A DNA stretch of 64,000 bases from Roseisalinus antarcticus (GCF_900172355.1 NZ_FWFZ01000009.1:1-64000); one strand, 5' to 3'; positions 9,434 through 18,501 are shown, counted from the first letter of the stretch. Numbers and translations are program-made. The notes: a model not told the origin generated them from the letters alone.

Positions 9434-10717
9434 ATGAATACCAAAATTGCGATTTCCGCTGCGGCATTGCTGGCCTCCTCGGCCGCTGTCCAGGCACAGG
9501 ATGTGGCCTGCCCGATCCAGGTGGGCGTCCTTCACTCGCTGTCGGGCAGCATGGCGATTTCCGAGACCACGTTGAAAGACGTCATGCTCATGCTCATCGA
9601 AGAGCAGAACGCGGCCGGCGGCCTGCTGGGCTGCGACCTGGAAGCGGTCGTCGTCGACCCCGCCTCCGACTGGCCGCTCTTCGCGGAAAAGGCCCGAGAG
9701 CTGCTGACCGTCCACGAGGTCGACGTGATCTTCGGCAACTGGACCTCGGTGTCGCGCAAATCCGTGCTGCCCGTCATCGAAGAGCTCAACGGCCTGCTGT
9801 TCTATCCGGTCCAGTATGAAGGCGAGGAATCCTCGCGCAACGTGTTCTACACCGGCGCCGCGCCGAACCAGCAGGCGATCCCGGCCGTGGACTACTTCCT
9901 CGAGGAGCTGGGCGTCGAGAAATTCGCGCTGCTGGGGACCGACTACGTCTATCCCCGCACCACCAACAACATCCTGCAGCAATACCTGATCGACGCCGGC
10001 ATTCCCGAAGAGGACATCTTCGTGAACTACACGCCCTTCGGTCATTCCGACTGGGCCACGATCGTGTCCGACGTCGTCGCCCTCGGCGCGGACGGTGTGC
10101 CGGTCGGCGTGATCTCGACGATCAACGGCGATGCCAACATCGGCTTCTACAAGGAGCTTGCCGCCGCCGACGTCTCGGCCGACGACATCCCCGTCGTGGC
10201 CTTCTCGGTCGGTGAAGAGGAACTCTCGGGCCTCGACACCTCGAACCTCGTCGGCCACCTGGCGGCCTGGAACTACTTCATGTCCGCCGACACCCCCGCC
10301 AACGCCGAGTTCATCGCCGCCTGGCATGAGTTCATCGGCGACGACGCCCGCGTGACCAACGACCCGATGGAGGCGCATTACATCGGCTTCAACATGTGGG
10401 TGAACGCGGTGACCGAAGCCGGCACCACCGACGTGGACGCGGTGCGCGAGGCGATGTGGGGCCAGGAATTCCCGAACCTCACCGGCGGCATGGCCGTGAT
10501 GGGCACCAACCATCACCTCGCCAAGCCGGTCCTGATCGGCGAGATCCGCGCCGACGGACAGTTCGACATCATCAGCCAGACCCCCGAGGTCGCCGGTGAT
10601 GCCTGGACCGACTACCTGCCCGAATCCGCGGTCCTGACCTCGGATTGGAAAGACCTCGGCTGCGGAATGTACAACACCGAGACCGAGACCTGCGTTCAGC
10701 TGACCTCGAACTACTGA
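9434..10717 (+). CDS. urtA: Urea ABC transporter, substrate-binding protein
   Basis: A protein of 427 residues with a Sec signal peptide (MNTKIAISAAALLASSAAVQA, probable cut before QDV). The mature part is a type I periplasmic binding protein of the UrtA/AmiC type, with VGVLHSLSGSMAISE, a region typical of urea or short-amide binders, and SWRK-like spacing in NWTSVSRKSVLP. It captures urea in the periplasm. A TTG start 18 bp upstream is possible, but the ATG has the better ribosome-binding site (GGGGGAC). A strong hairpin follows the gene, as expected for a binding protein made in excess over the permease. Confidence 0.92.
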   Translation: MNTKIAISAAALLASSAAVQAQDVACPIQVGVLHSLSGSMAISETTLKDVMLMLIEEQNAAGGLLGCDLEAVVVDPASDWPLFAEKARELLTVHEVDVIFGNWTSVSRKSVLPVIEELNGLLFYPVQYEGEESSRNVFYTGAAPNQQAIPAVDYFLEELGVEKFALLGTDYVYPRTTNNILQQYLIDAGIPEEDIFVNYTPFGHSDWATIVSDVVALGADGVPVGVISTINGDANIGFYKELAAADVSADDIPVVAFSVGEEELSGLDTSNLVGHLAAWNYFMSADTPANAEFIAAWHEFIGDDARVTNDPMEAHYIGFNMWVNAVTEAGTTDVDAVREAMWGQEFPNLTGGMAVMGTNHHLAKPVLIGEIRADGQFDIISQTPEVAGDAWTDYLPESAVLTSDWKDLGCGMYNTETETCVQLTSNY

Positions 10718-10735
10718 TCCCCGGATCATCAAGAC

Positions 10736-10770
10736 CCGGGGCGCGGTTTCTCCCGCCGCGCCCCGGTTTT
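10736..10770 (+). terminator. Attenuating terminator between urtA and urtB
   Basis: A perfect 11-bp GC stem, CCGGGGCGCGG (10736-10746) with CCGCGCCCCGG (10756-10766), a 9-nt loop, and four T residues. The short U-tract and position inside the operon suggest partial termination or stabilisation of the urtA mRNA. Confidence 0.8.
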
Positions 10771-10785
10771 CACCTGAAAGCACCC

Positions 10786-12726
10786 ATGCCCATGCGCCTG
10801 CTCACGTTTCTCGTGGTCTGCCTCTGGCTGCCCGTCGTCGCCGCCGCCCAGGACCTTCAGTCCATCCTCCAGACCCACGCGGAAGAGGCGGCCTCGCCCT
10901 CGCGCCGCACGGTCGGCACCATGCTCGACGATCTCGCGGCCTCCGGCCTGCCCGGGGTCGCCACATTCCTCGAACGCTACCAGGACCGCGACGTGGTCCA
11001 GCGCGCCGGTGACGGGCTGTTCTTCTATGCCACCAAGTCCGGCGACACCTATACCCTCAGCGATATTTCCACCGGTGAGGAGGTCGGCACCGCGCCCTCC
11101 TCCGAGATCACAGAGATCCGCCCCAACGGCGGCGTCCGCCGCGAGATCGCCGGCACCCTCGTGGCCTTCCAGCTCTCCGACCCGGATATCGAGCGCCGCC
11201 AGACCGCGGTCGAGGCCATCGCCCGGTCGCCCTCCGCCGACCAGCTCGCCCCCCTGCGCACCTCGATCGAGACCGAGACCGACCCCGCCCTGCTCGCCCG
11301 CAAGCGCCAGCTCGCGGGCATCCTCGCGGCCAGCTTCGCCGACAGCACCGCGGACCGCGTCGCCGCGATCGAGAGCCTTTCGGGCGAGGTCAGTGTCGAG
11401 GTCCGCGCCGCCCTCAACCAGATCCTGTCGAGTTCCACCGGCGTGGCCACCGCCCTGCCCGATGGCAACATTGCCCGGACGTTCACCCCCGGCAGCGACC
11501 TGACCGAGGCCGAGGCCTATGACCAGCTGGTGGAGGAAGGGCTCGCCCTGCCCGCGCCCACCCGCGCCGATATCCGCAACGCCCTGGCGGCGAACATCGA
11601 CGGCGGCAGGGTCGGCGGCGTCCCCGTGGCCCGACTGGACAACGACGAGACCCGCGACCAGGCCTATGGCGCGCTGGCCGCAGACGGGATCGTGCCCCCG
11701 CGCATCGGCGCGGCCGAGCAGAGCGCGGCGCTCTCCGCCCATGTCTTCTACGAGATCTACGACGAGGATGACCCGGCCATCACCGACGCCGCGCGCACAG
11801 CCCTCTCCGAGGTCGAGACCCGCGTCGGCATGGGCCAGATGGTTGACCTGTCGCTGGACGGGTTGTCGCTGGCCTCGATCTACTTCCTGGCCGCCATCGG
11901 CCTCGCGATCACCTTCGGCGTCATGGGCGTCATCAACATGGCCCATGGCGAATTCATCATGCTCGGCGCCTATACCGGTTACGTGGTGCAGCTTTTCGTG
12001 CCGAACTACACGCTCAGCCTGTTTATCGCCCTGCCGCTGGCCTTCGCCGTGGCCTTCGGCGCGGGCGTGGCGATGGAACGGCTGGTGATCCGCTGGCTCT
12101 ATCACCGACCTCTGGAAACCCTGCTGGCGACCTTCGGCATCTCGATCGCGCTTCAGCAGCTGGCCAAGAACATCTTCGGCACCCAGGCCCGGCCGCTGAC
12201 CTCGCCGGGCTGGCTCGACGGGGCCTGGGTGGTCAACGACGTGATACAGATCAGCTACATCCGGATCGCGATCTTCGTGCTGGCACTGATCTTCCTGGCG
12301 CTGATCCTGTTCATCCTGAAACGCACCCGCCTCGGCCTCGAGGTGCGCGCCGTGACCCAGAACCCCGGCATGGCGGCCTCCATGGGCATCAACCCCGACC
12401 GGATCAACATGCTGACCTTCGGGCTGGGCTCAGGCATCGCCGGGATCGCCGGCGTGGCCATCGGCCTCTACGCGCAGGTGACCTCGGAAATGGGCTCCGC
12501 CTATATCGTGCAAAGCTTCATGACCGTGGTCGTGGGCGGCGTCGGCAACGTCTGGGGCACGCTGGCGGGCGCATCGCTCATCGGCGGGCTGCAAAAGGGG
12601 ATCGAGTGGTTCAACCCCTCAAACACCCTCGCGGCCCAGACCTACATGATCCTCTTCATCATCCTTTTCATCCAGTTCCGCCCCAAAGGCATCGTCGCCC
12701 TCAAGGGCCGCGCCGCTGGAGACTGA
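10786..12726 (+). CDS. urtB: Urea ABC transporter, permease UrtB
   Basis: A protein of 646 residues. It has a signal peptide (residues 1 to about 22), then a periplasmic, helical-repeat-like region of roughly 330 residues. From about residue 355 comes a LivH-type permease with GLAITFGVMGVINMAHGEF and about eight membrane segments. The long N-terminal extension is typical of proteobacterial UrtB and absent from plain LivH. The start ATG at 10786 follows the urtA-urtB hairpin; a second ATG two codons on is equally possible. It forms the channel with UrtC. Confidence 0.93.
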   Translation: MPMRLLTFLVVCLWLPVVAAAQDLQSILQTHAEEAASPSRRTVGTMLDDLAASGLPGVATFLERYQDRDVVQRAGDGLFFYATKSGDTYTLSDISTGEEVGTAPSSEITEIRPNGGVRREIAGTLVAFQLSDPDIERRQTAVEAIARSPSADQLAPLRTSIETETDPALLARKRQLAGILAASFADSTADRVAAIESLSGEVSVEVRAALNQILSSSTGVATALPDGNIARTFTPGSDLTEAEAYDQLVEEGLALPAPTRADIRNALAANIDGGRVGGVPVARLDNDETRDQAYGALAADGIVPPRIGAAEQSAALSAHVFYEIYDEDDPAITDAARTALSEVETRVGMGQMVDLSLDGLSLASIYFLAAIGLAITFGVMGVINMAHGEFIMLGAYTGYVVQLFVPNYTLSLFIALPLAFAVAFGAGVAMERLVIRWLYHRPLETLLATFGISIALQQLAKNIFGTQARPLTSPGWLDGAWVVNDVIQISYIRIAIFVLALIFLALILFILKRTRLGLEVRAVTQNPGMAASMGINPDRINMLTFGLGSGIAGIAGVAIGLYAQVTSEMGSAYIVQSFMTVVVGGVGNVWGTLAGASLIGGLQKGIEWFNPSNTLAAQTYMILFIILFIQFRPKGIVALKGRAAGD

Positions 12727-12729
12727 CAC

Positions 12730-14082
12730 ATGACCTCTTCCACCGACACCGCACCTTCTTCTGGTCCGAAATATCCCGGGGGGTCCGGGGGGCAGCGCCC
12801 CCCGGCGGTTCGCCGCGCCCCGCGCGGCGAACCCCTGCGGCGGCGCAGCTTCGTCGCCCGCAACCCCTCGATCCTGTGGTTCCTGCTGGCGCTCTCCCTG
12901 TTCACCCTCGGCGTGACGGTGCTGGCCGAGGCGACGGGAACGGGCCTGCTGTCCACCTCCTTCATCAAGACCCTGGGCAAGACCCTCTGCCTGTGCCTGG
13001 TGGCCGTGGCGATGGACGTGGTCTGGGGCTATTGCGGCATCCTCTCGCTCGGGCACATGGCCTTCTTCGGCCTCGGCGGCTACGCCATTGGCCAATGGCT
13101 GATGTATGCGCGGACCGAACAGATCGTGATGGGCAACCTCGACGGCCAGCCGATCCCGGCCACCCCGCAGGAGATCTCGGACGCCATCGGCACCCAGATC
13201 TTCGGCGTCGTCGGCGCCTCCGAGCTGCCGGCGATCTGGGCCTTCGCCCATTCCCTGCCGCTGCAACTGGCGATGGTGGTCCTGGTGCCCGGCCTGCTGG
13301 CACTGATCTTCGGCTGGCTCGCCTTCCGCAGCCGGGTGACCGGCGTCTACCTGTCGATCCTGACCCAGGCGATGACCCTCGCCCTTTCGCTCTACCTCTT
13401 CCAGAACGACAGCGGGCTGCGCGGCAACAACGGCCTGTCTGGCCTGCAGAACATCCCCGGCTACGAGAACACCCCCCAGGCGACCCTCTCGATCAGCTTC
13501 TTCTGGGCCTCGGCCGCCGCCCTCGCGATCGGCTACGTGGCCCTCGCCTGGGCCGTGTCGGGAAAGATGGGCTCGGTCATCCGCGGCATCCGCGACAACG
13601 AGGCCCGTGTCCGCTTCCTCGGCTACCACGTGGAAAGCTACAAGCTCTTCGTCTTCACCCTCAGCGCCATCGTCGCCGCCATCGCGGGCGCCCTCTACTA
13701 TCCCCAGGCGGGCATCATCAACCCCGCCGAGATCGCGCCCATCGCCTCGATCTACCTTGCAGTCTGGGTGGCCATCGGCGGCCGCGGCCGACTCTACGGC
13801 GCGGTCATCGGCGCGGCGTTTGTGTCGCTCCTGTCGTCCTGGTTCACCGGCGGCGGCGCCCCGGACATAGAACTCGGCTTCTACACCGTGCAGTGGACCG
13901 ACTGGTGGCTCGTCCTCCTCGGCCTCAGCTTTGTCGCGGTGACGCTCTTTGCCCCCAAGGGCATCGGCGGCCTGTTCGACCTGATCAACCACCGCGTCAT
14001 GCCCGACCGCGAAGGCGACTACGGCCCCGACACGGGTTCCTGGCGCACCGAGGAAGGCACCGAGGAGGAGCCCCCCAGATGA
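12730..14082 (+). CDS. urtC: Urea ABC transporter, permease UrtC, with palindromic insert
   Basis: A protein of 450 residues, LivM-type, with GLGGYAIGQW in the first half, GVYLSILTQAMTL, and the LivM hallmark region GYHVESYKLFVFTLSA. About ten membrane segments begin near residue 48. It pairs with UrtB. Residues about 11-38 (GPKYPGGSGGQRPPAVRRAP and onward) are Pro/Arg/Gly-rich and unlike the family N-terminus. They are encoded by two perfect DNA palindromes (12785-12833) that keep the frame open. The start is 3 bp after the urtB stop; the ATGA overlap with urtD shows coupling. Confidence 0.92.
   Translation: MTSSTDTAPSSGPKYPGGSGGQRPPAVRRAPRGEPLRRRSFVARNPSILWFLLALSLFTLGVTVLAEATGTGLLSTSFIKTLGKTLCLCLVAVAMDVVWGYCGILSLGHMAFFGLGGYAIGQWLMYARTEQIVMGNLDGQPIPATPQEISDAIGTQIFGVVGASELPAIWAFAHSLPLQLAMVVLVPGLLALIFGWLAFRSRVTGVYLSILTQAMTLALSLYLFQNDSGLRGNNGLSGLQNIPGYENTPQATLSISFFWASAAALAIGYVALAWAVSGKMGSVIRGIRDNEARVRFLGYHVESYKLFVFTLSAIVAAIAGALYYPQAGIINPAEIAPIASIYLAVWVAIGGRGRLYGAVIGAAFVSLLSSWFTGGGAPDIELGFYTVQWTDWWLVLLGLSFVAVTLFAPKGIGGLFDLINHRVMPDREGDYGPDTGSWRTEEGTEEEPPR
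12785..12833 (+). repeat. Two tandem perfect palindromes inside urtC
   Basis: Hairpin 1 is CCGGGGGGC (12785-12793) with GCCCCCCGG (12797-12805), loop 3. Hairpin 2 is GGTTCGCCGCGC (12807-12818) with GCGCGGCGAACC (12822-12833), loop 3. The preceding AAATATCCCGGGGGGTCC belongs to the same unit. The block resembles extragenic palindromic repeats I know from Rhodobacterales intergenic regions, and shares its GGGGGGC/GCCCCC core with the cluster at 46443-46492. Here it lies within a coding frame. Confidence 0.85.
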
Positions 14083-14819
14083 GCACCCTTCTCGAGGTGT
14101 CCGGCGTCTCCGTCACCTTCGACGGCTTCCGCGCCATCAACAATCTCTCGATCCAGATCGGAGAGCCGGAGCTGCGGGCCGTGATCGGGCCGAACGGCGC
14201 GGGCAAGACCACCTTCATGGACATCGTCACCGGCAAGACCCGCCCCGACCAGGGCCGCGTCCTCTGGGGCGAGAAATCGGTCTCCCTTCTCCGGATGTCG
14301 GAAAGCGAGATCGCCCGCGCCGGCATCGGGCGCAAGTTCCAGAAACCCACCGTGTTCGAGGCCCAGACCGTGCGTGAGAACCTGGCCATGGCCCTCAAGA
14401 ACCCGCGCGGGCCCTTCGACGTGCTCTTCTCGCGCGGATTGGACGACGCCGACAGCCGCATCCATGGGCTCGCCGACGAGATCGGACTGCGGGATCACCT
14501 GTCGCGCCCGGCCGGAGAGCTCTCGCACGGGCAGAAGCAGTGGCTCGAGATCGGGATGCTGCTGGCCCAGGATCCGCGCCTGCTGCTGGTCGACGAACCG
14601 GCGGCCGGCATGACCCCGACAGAGCGCCAGCATACGACCGACCTGCTCAAGCGCGCGGCAGAGACCCGCGCGGTCGTGGTGGTCGAGCACGACATGGAAT
14701 TCGTGCGGCGGCTGAACTGCAAGGTGACGGTGCTGCACGAAGGGTCGGTCCTGGCCGAGGGCTCGCTCGATCACGTGACCGGGGACCAACGCGTCATCGA
14801 CGTCTATCTGGGGCGATAA
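14079..14819 (+). CDS. urtD: Urea ABC transporter, ATP-binding protein UrtD
   Basis: A protein of 246 residues. Walker A is GPNGAGKTT (37-45), the signature is LSHGQKQWLEIG (about 149), and Walker B is RLLLVDEPAAGMT (about 167), followed by the switch His in VVVVEHDMEF. It is LivG-like in length and motif set. ATP hydrolysis at the inner face drives urea import. The ATG overlaps the urtC stop (ATGA). Confidence 0.95.
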   Translation: MSTLLEVSGVSVTFDGFRAINNLSIQIGEPELRAVIGPNGAGKTTFMDIVTGKTRPDQGRVLWGEKSVSLLRMSESEIARAGIGRKFQKPTVFEAQTVRENLAMALKNPRGPFDVLFSRGLDDADSRIHGLADEIGLRDHLSRPAGELSHGQKQWLEIGMLLAQDPRLLLVDEPAAGMTPTERQHTTDLLKRAAETRAVVVVEHDMEFVRRLNCKVTVLHEGSVLAEGSLDHVTGDQRVIDVYLGR

Positions 14820-14821
14820 TC

Positions 14822-15517
14822 ATGCTGGAAGTGAAAGACCTCACCCTGCGCTACGGTCAAAGCCAGATCCTCCACAGCATCCGGCTGCAGGCGAAACCGG
14901 GCCAAGTCACGGCGGTGATGGGTACCAATGGCGTGGGCAAGACCTCGCTGCTGAAGGCCATCGCCGGCCGTCACCCCTATCGCAACGGATCGATCAGCCT
15001 GAACGGCAAGGCGCTGCCGCACCTCACCGCCTACGGCGCGGCCCGCGCCGGCATCGCCTACGTGCCCCAGGGGCGCGAGGTCTTTCCGCTGATGACGGTG
15101 ATGGAAAACCTGGAGAGCGGCTATGCCTGCCTGCCGGCCTCGGAGCACGGGGTGCCGGACCGGATCTTCGACCTGTTCCCGGTGCTCAAGGAGATGAAGG
15201 ACCGCCGCGGCGGTGATCTCTCGGGCGGCCAGCAACAACAGCTGGCGATCGCCCGGGCGCTGATCACCAGGCCGCGGGTGCTGCTTCTGGACGAACCGAC
15301 CGAGGGGATCCAGCCCAATATCATCACTCAGATCGGCGAGGTCATCAAACTGCTGCGCGAAGAGGGCGAGATCTGCATCGTGCTGGTGGAGCAGTATTTC
15401 GACTTTGCCGTGGGGCTGGCGGACACGTTCTTCGTCCTGACACGGGGCGAGGTGAGCCACAGGGCGGAAAAAGCGACGCTCGACCGCGACCGCCTCCTCA
15501 ACGCCGTTTCAATCTAG
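14822..15517 (+). CDS. urtE: Urea ABC transporter, ATP-binding protein UrtE
   Basis: A protein of 231 residues. Walker A is GTNGVGKTS (34-42), the Q-loop is in YVPQGREVFPLMTV, the signature is LSGGQQQQLAIARAL (about 135), and Walker B is VLLLDEPTEGIQPN. It is the LivF-type partner of UrtD. The start is 2 bp after the urtD stop. It ends the urt operon, followed by a run of hairpins. Confidence 0.95.
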   Translation: MLEVKDLTLRYGQSQILHSIRLQAKPGQVTAVMGTNGVGKTSLLKAIAGRHPYRNGSISLNGKALPHLTAYGAARAGIAYVPQGREVFPLMTVMENLESGYACLPASEHGVPDRIFDLFPVLKEMKDRRGGDLSGGQQQQLAIARALITRPRVLLLDEPTEGIQPNIITQIGEVIKLLREEGEICIVLVEQYFDFAVGLADTFFVLTRGEVSHRAEKATLDRDRLLNAVSI

Positions 15518-15521
15518 CGGT

Positions 15522-15708
15522 GCGGCCCCAAGCGGGGCCGCGCCGGTCATGTCAGGCCGCGCAACTGCGCGGCCTTCCGGTTGGCGCCCGGCGCAACCGT
15601 CCCGCCTCACCTGAAACCTGGCGCACGGTCGCTGCGGGACGGCGGGCGGGGCGACGGGGGCGGCCCCGCAGGGGGCGCACGCGAGCGCCGTGCGGCGTCC
15701 CGCCCGCC
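15522..15708. repeat. Cluster of inverted repeats after urtE
   Basis: Three hairpins follow each other: GCGGCCCC/GGGGCCGC (15522-15541, loop 4), GGCCGCGC/GCGCGGCC (15555-15574, loop 4), and GGTTGGCGCC/GGCGCAACC with one bulge (about 15579-15598). A fourth pair, GGCGGGCGGG (15641-15650) and CCCGCCCGCC (15699-15708), encloses 48 bp. None has a clear U-tract. The first probably helps end the urt transcript; the rest are unexplained. No gene is visible in 15518-15770. Confidence 0.7.
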
Positions 15709-15770
15709 CTCTGGCATACCGGGGCGCATGGCGGCATAAGGGCTGCGTCGTACCGGCCATGAAGGATCCC

Positions 15771-16601
15771 ATGACACATCCCTATTACTCCGGCCTCGGC
15801 GGGCATCCCGGTCAGGACAGGCTGCTGACCGACCGCGCCACCTTCACCGAAAGCTACGCCTTCATTCCCCGAGGCGCGATGCGCGACATCGTCGCCAGCG
15901 CCCTGCCCTTCTGGGAGCAGACCCGCGCCTTCGTCCTCGCGCGGCCGCTGTCGGGATTCGCCGAGACCTTTTCGCAATACATCATGGAGGTCGGGCCCGG
16001 CGGCGGTTCCGACCGCCCGGACGACGACTCGGAGGCGGAAGCGATCCTCTTCGTGGTCGAAGGCGGAGGCGTGCTCACCATCGACGGCGCCCTGCATCGG
16101 CTCTCCCCCGGCTCCTACGTCTACCTGCCGCCGGAGACCCGCTGGAGCCTGCGCAACGACCGGGACGCTCCCCTCAAGTTCCACTGGTTTCGCAAGGCCT
16201 ACCAGGCGGTGGACGGCATCGACCGCCCCGAGGTCCTCGTCACCAGCGACGCCGCGGTGAGCCCCAGCGCCATGCCCGGATGCGAGGGCGTCTGGGAGAC
16301 CAGCCGCTTCGTCGATCCCACGGACATGCGCCACGACATGCATGTCAACATCGTCACCTTCTACCCGGGCGGCATGATCCCGTTCTGCGAGACCCACGTG
16401 ATGGAACACGGGCTTTTCGTGCTTCAGGGCAAGGGCGTCTATTGCCTGAACAAGGATTGGGTCGAGGTCGAGGCCGGCGATTTCATGTGGCTGCGCGCCT
16501 TCTGCCCCCAGGCCTGCTACGCTGGCGGTGCGGAGCCGTTCCGCTACCTCCTCTACAAGGATGTGAACAGGCACATGCCGCTGCGGATCAACGCGCGGTA
16601 G
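15771..16601 (+). CDS. (S)-ureidoglycine aminohydrolase, bicupin
   Basis: A protein of 276 residues built of two cupin domains. The N-terminal one (about 60-135) contains AEAILFVVEGGGVLTIDG and GSYVYLPPETRW. The C-terminal one (about 175-265) has VNIVTFYPGGMIPFCETHVMEHGLFVL, with the Glu/His/His/Gln-type manganese ligands of the family, and AGDFMWLRAFCPQ. The family hydrolyses ureidoglycine to ureidoglycolate and ammonia, after allantoate. The start at 15771 has AAGGA four bases upstream; an in-frame ATG lies 12 bp earlier. The next gene, allA on the opposite strand, takes the product further. Confidence 0.88.
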   Translation: MTHPYYSGLGGHPGQDRLLTDRATFTESYAFIPRGAMRDIVASALPFWEQTRAFVLARPLSGFAETFSQYIMEVGPGGGSDRPDDDSEAEAILFVVEGGGVLTIDGALHRLSPGSYVYLPPETRWSLRNDRDAPLKFHWFRKAYQAVDGIDRPEVLVTSDAAVSPSAMPGCEGVWETSRFVDPTDMRHDMHVNIVTFYPGGMIPFCETHVMEHGLFVLQGKGVYCLNKDWVEVEAGDFMWLRAFCPQACYAGGAEPFRYLLYKDVNRHMPLRINAR

Positions 16602-16607
16602 GCCGGC

Positions 16608-17093
16608 CTAGCCGACCGTCCAGGGCCTGGCGAACCAGTGTTCCTGCAGGTTGTCACCGGGCCCGATCCGGTCGACCACCGCGAAGAGCCCCGGCGCGGC
16701 CAGCGGCGTCAGCACCCCGTGCCAGGTGCCCCGGTGCAGGTTGATCCCCTGCCCCGGCGCCGTACGGAAGGCCAGCGGGCGCCCAGGCACCCCGCCCATG
16801 TCGGGCGCCACGACGACCAGGAACGGATCGAGGCTCATGGGCAGAAAGGCCTGGCTGCCCTCGGGATGCCGCTCGACCATCTCCAGGCGCAGGGGCAGCC
16901 GCCGGGGCTCGGCCCGGAACAGGCTGATCCCGGCCCGCCCCTGCCCGCCGAAATCGAGCGTGGCCCGGTCGTGATACCGCCCGCAGAGCCCCTGGTTGAT
17001 CAGCTTGTCCGGCGCCCCGTCCGTGTCCAGCACGTCGCCGAAGGGGGCGAAGGCCGCGGCCCCCAGCGCCTCGATCCCGATATGGTCGCCCAT
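16608..17093 (-). CDS. allA: Ureidoglycolate lyase
   Basis: A protein of 161 residues, the AllA length. Recognisable parts are FAPFGDVLDTDGAP, the GQGRAGISLFRAEPRRLPL region, MVERHPEGSQAFLPM, FLVVVAPD, and HRGTWHGVLTPL, which holds the conserved active-site area. It splits ureidoglycolate to glyoxylate and urea. It converges with the aminohydrolase gene (6-bp gap). The urea formed matches the adjacent urea import and presumed urease elsewhere; no urease gene is in the window. Confidence 0.92.
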   Translation of the reverse strand: MGDHIGIEALGAAAFAPFGDVLDTDGAPDKLINQGLCGRYHDRATLDFGGQGRAGISLFRAEPRRLPLRLEMVERHPEGSQAFLPMSLDPFLVVVAPDMGGVPGRPLAFRTAPGQGINLHRGTWHGVLTPLAAPGLFAVVDRIGPGDNLQEHWFARPWTVG

Positions 17094-17265
17094 CTGCCGT
17101 CCCCCGCCTGCCGAGCCCTGCCCAATTCATGGACATCCGCGACGCCCGTCCGGGCCGCGCATTGAATCCCTGATGCCATCGGGTTGAGATTGCCTCACAC
17201 TTCACGGCAAAAGCAAAGCGATACGGACGGCCCCCGGACCGCCCGATCGGAACAAGGGGACAGAC

Positions 17266-18501
17266 ATGTACGATTTTGCCGCGCTGTGGGACTGGGTCGG
17301 CTTCGCGGTCCGATGGGTCCACGTGATCACGGCCATCGCCTGGATCGGCTCGTCCTTCTACTTCGTCGCCCTCGACCTCGGCCTGAACCGCAAGATCAAG
17401 GGGCCGGCGGACGGCGAGGAATGGCAGGTCCACGGCGGCGGCTTCTACCATATCCAGAAATACCTGGTCGCCCCCGCCGCCATGCCCGAGCACCTGACCT
17501 GGTTCAAATGGGAGGCCTATTCCACCTGGCTTTCGGGCGCGGCGCTGCTGATGGTGGTCTACTGGGTGGGCGGAGAGCTCTACCTGATCGACCCGCAGAA
17601 GGCCGACCTCGCGCTCTGGCAGGGGATCGTCCTTTCGGCCGCCTCGCTCGCGGTCGGCTGGGTGATCTACGACTACCTTTGCAAATCGCCGCTGGGCGAG
17701 CGGCCGACGACGCTCATGCTGCTGCTCTTCGGGATGCTGGTGGCGATGTCCTGGGGCTATCACCAGGTCTTCACCGGCCGCGCGGCCATGCTGCACCTCG
17801 GGGCCTTCACCGCCACGATCATGACCGCCAACGTGTTTGCCATCATCATGCCGAACCAGCGGATCGTGGTCGCCGACCTCAAGGCCGGCCGCACGCCGGA
17901 TCCGAAATACGGCAAGATCGCCAAGCTCCGCTCCACCCACAACAATTACCTGACCCTGCCGGTCGTGTTCCTGATGCTGTCGAACCATTATCCGCTGGCC
18001 TTCGCGACCGAGTATTCCTGGGCGATCGCCGCGCTGGTGTTCCTGATGGGGGTCACGATCCGGCATTTCTTCAACACGATGCACGCCAGACAGGGCATGC
18101 CGCACTGGACCTGGCTGGTGACCGCGCTGCTGTTCCTGGCCATCGTCTGGCTCTCGACCGCGCCGATGCGGTGGGACAGCTATGAGGAGGCCCAGGCCCG
18201 CGAGCTGACCCCGTATGAGCAGCGCTTTGCCGAGGCCGAGGGCTTCGACGAGGCCCATGACATCGTCGTCGGCCGCTGTTCCATGTGCCATGCCCGAGAG
18301 CCGGTCTGGGGCAACCTGCGCTGGCCGCCCAAAGGCGTCCTGCTGGAGACGCCCGGTGACATCGCTCGCAATGCCCGCGCGATCTATGTCCAGGCAGGGT
18401 TGAGCCACGCGATGCCACCTGCGAACATCACCAATATCGAGGACGACCACCGCCGCGCCCTCGTCCGCTGGTACCGGGCCGCCGCGCATACCACGCCCTG
18501 A
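17266..18501 (+). CDS. puuD: Membrane-bound urate oxidase with cytochrome c domain
   Basis: A protein of 411 residues. The N-terminal part has about eight membrane segments and the PuuD pattern (RWVHVITAIAWIGSSFYFV at 17-35, with GGGFYHIQKYLVAP). A C-terminal periplasmic cytochrome c domain has the haem motif CSMCH at about residue 338. It oxidises urate to 5-hydroxyisourate and passes electrons to a cytochrome oxidase rather than making hydrogen peroxide. It fits between purine breakdown and the ureide genes on both sides. HIU hydrolase and OHCU decarboxylase are not in the window. Confidence 0.93.
   Translation: MYDFAALWDWVGFAVRWVHVITAIAWIGSSFYFVALDLGLNRKIKGPADGEEWQVHGGGFYHIQKYLVAPAAMPEHLTWFKWEAYSTWLSGAALLMVVYWVGGELYLIDPQKADLALWQGIVLSAASLAVGWVIYDYLCKSPLGERPTTLMLLLFGMLVAMSWGYHQVFTGRAAMLHLGAFTATIMTANVFAIIMPNQRIVVADLKAGRTPDPKYGKIAKLRSTHNNYLTLPVVFLMLSNHYPLAFATEYSWAIAALVFLMGVTIRHFFNTMHARQGMPHWTWLVTALLFLAIVWLSTAPMRWDSYEEAQARELTPYEQRFAEAEGFDEAHDIVVGRCSMCHAREPVWGNLRWPPKGVLLETPGDIARNARAIYVQAGLSHAMPPANITNIEDDHRRALVRWYRAAAHTTP

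Noticed and set aside
12785-12833. Terminator before urtC
   Set aside because: The hairpins lie after the ATG of urtC inside an open frame and have no U-tract; the transporter genes continue without break.
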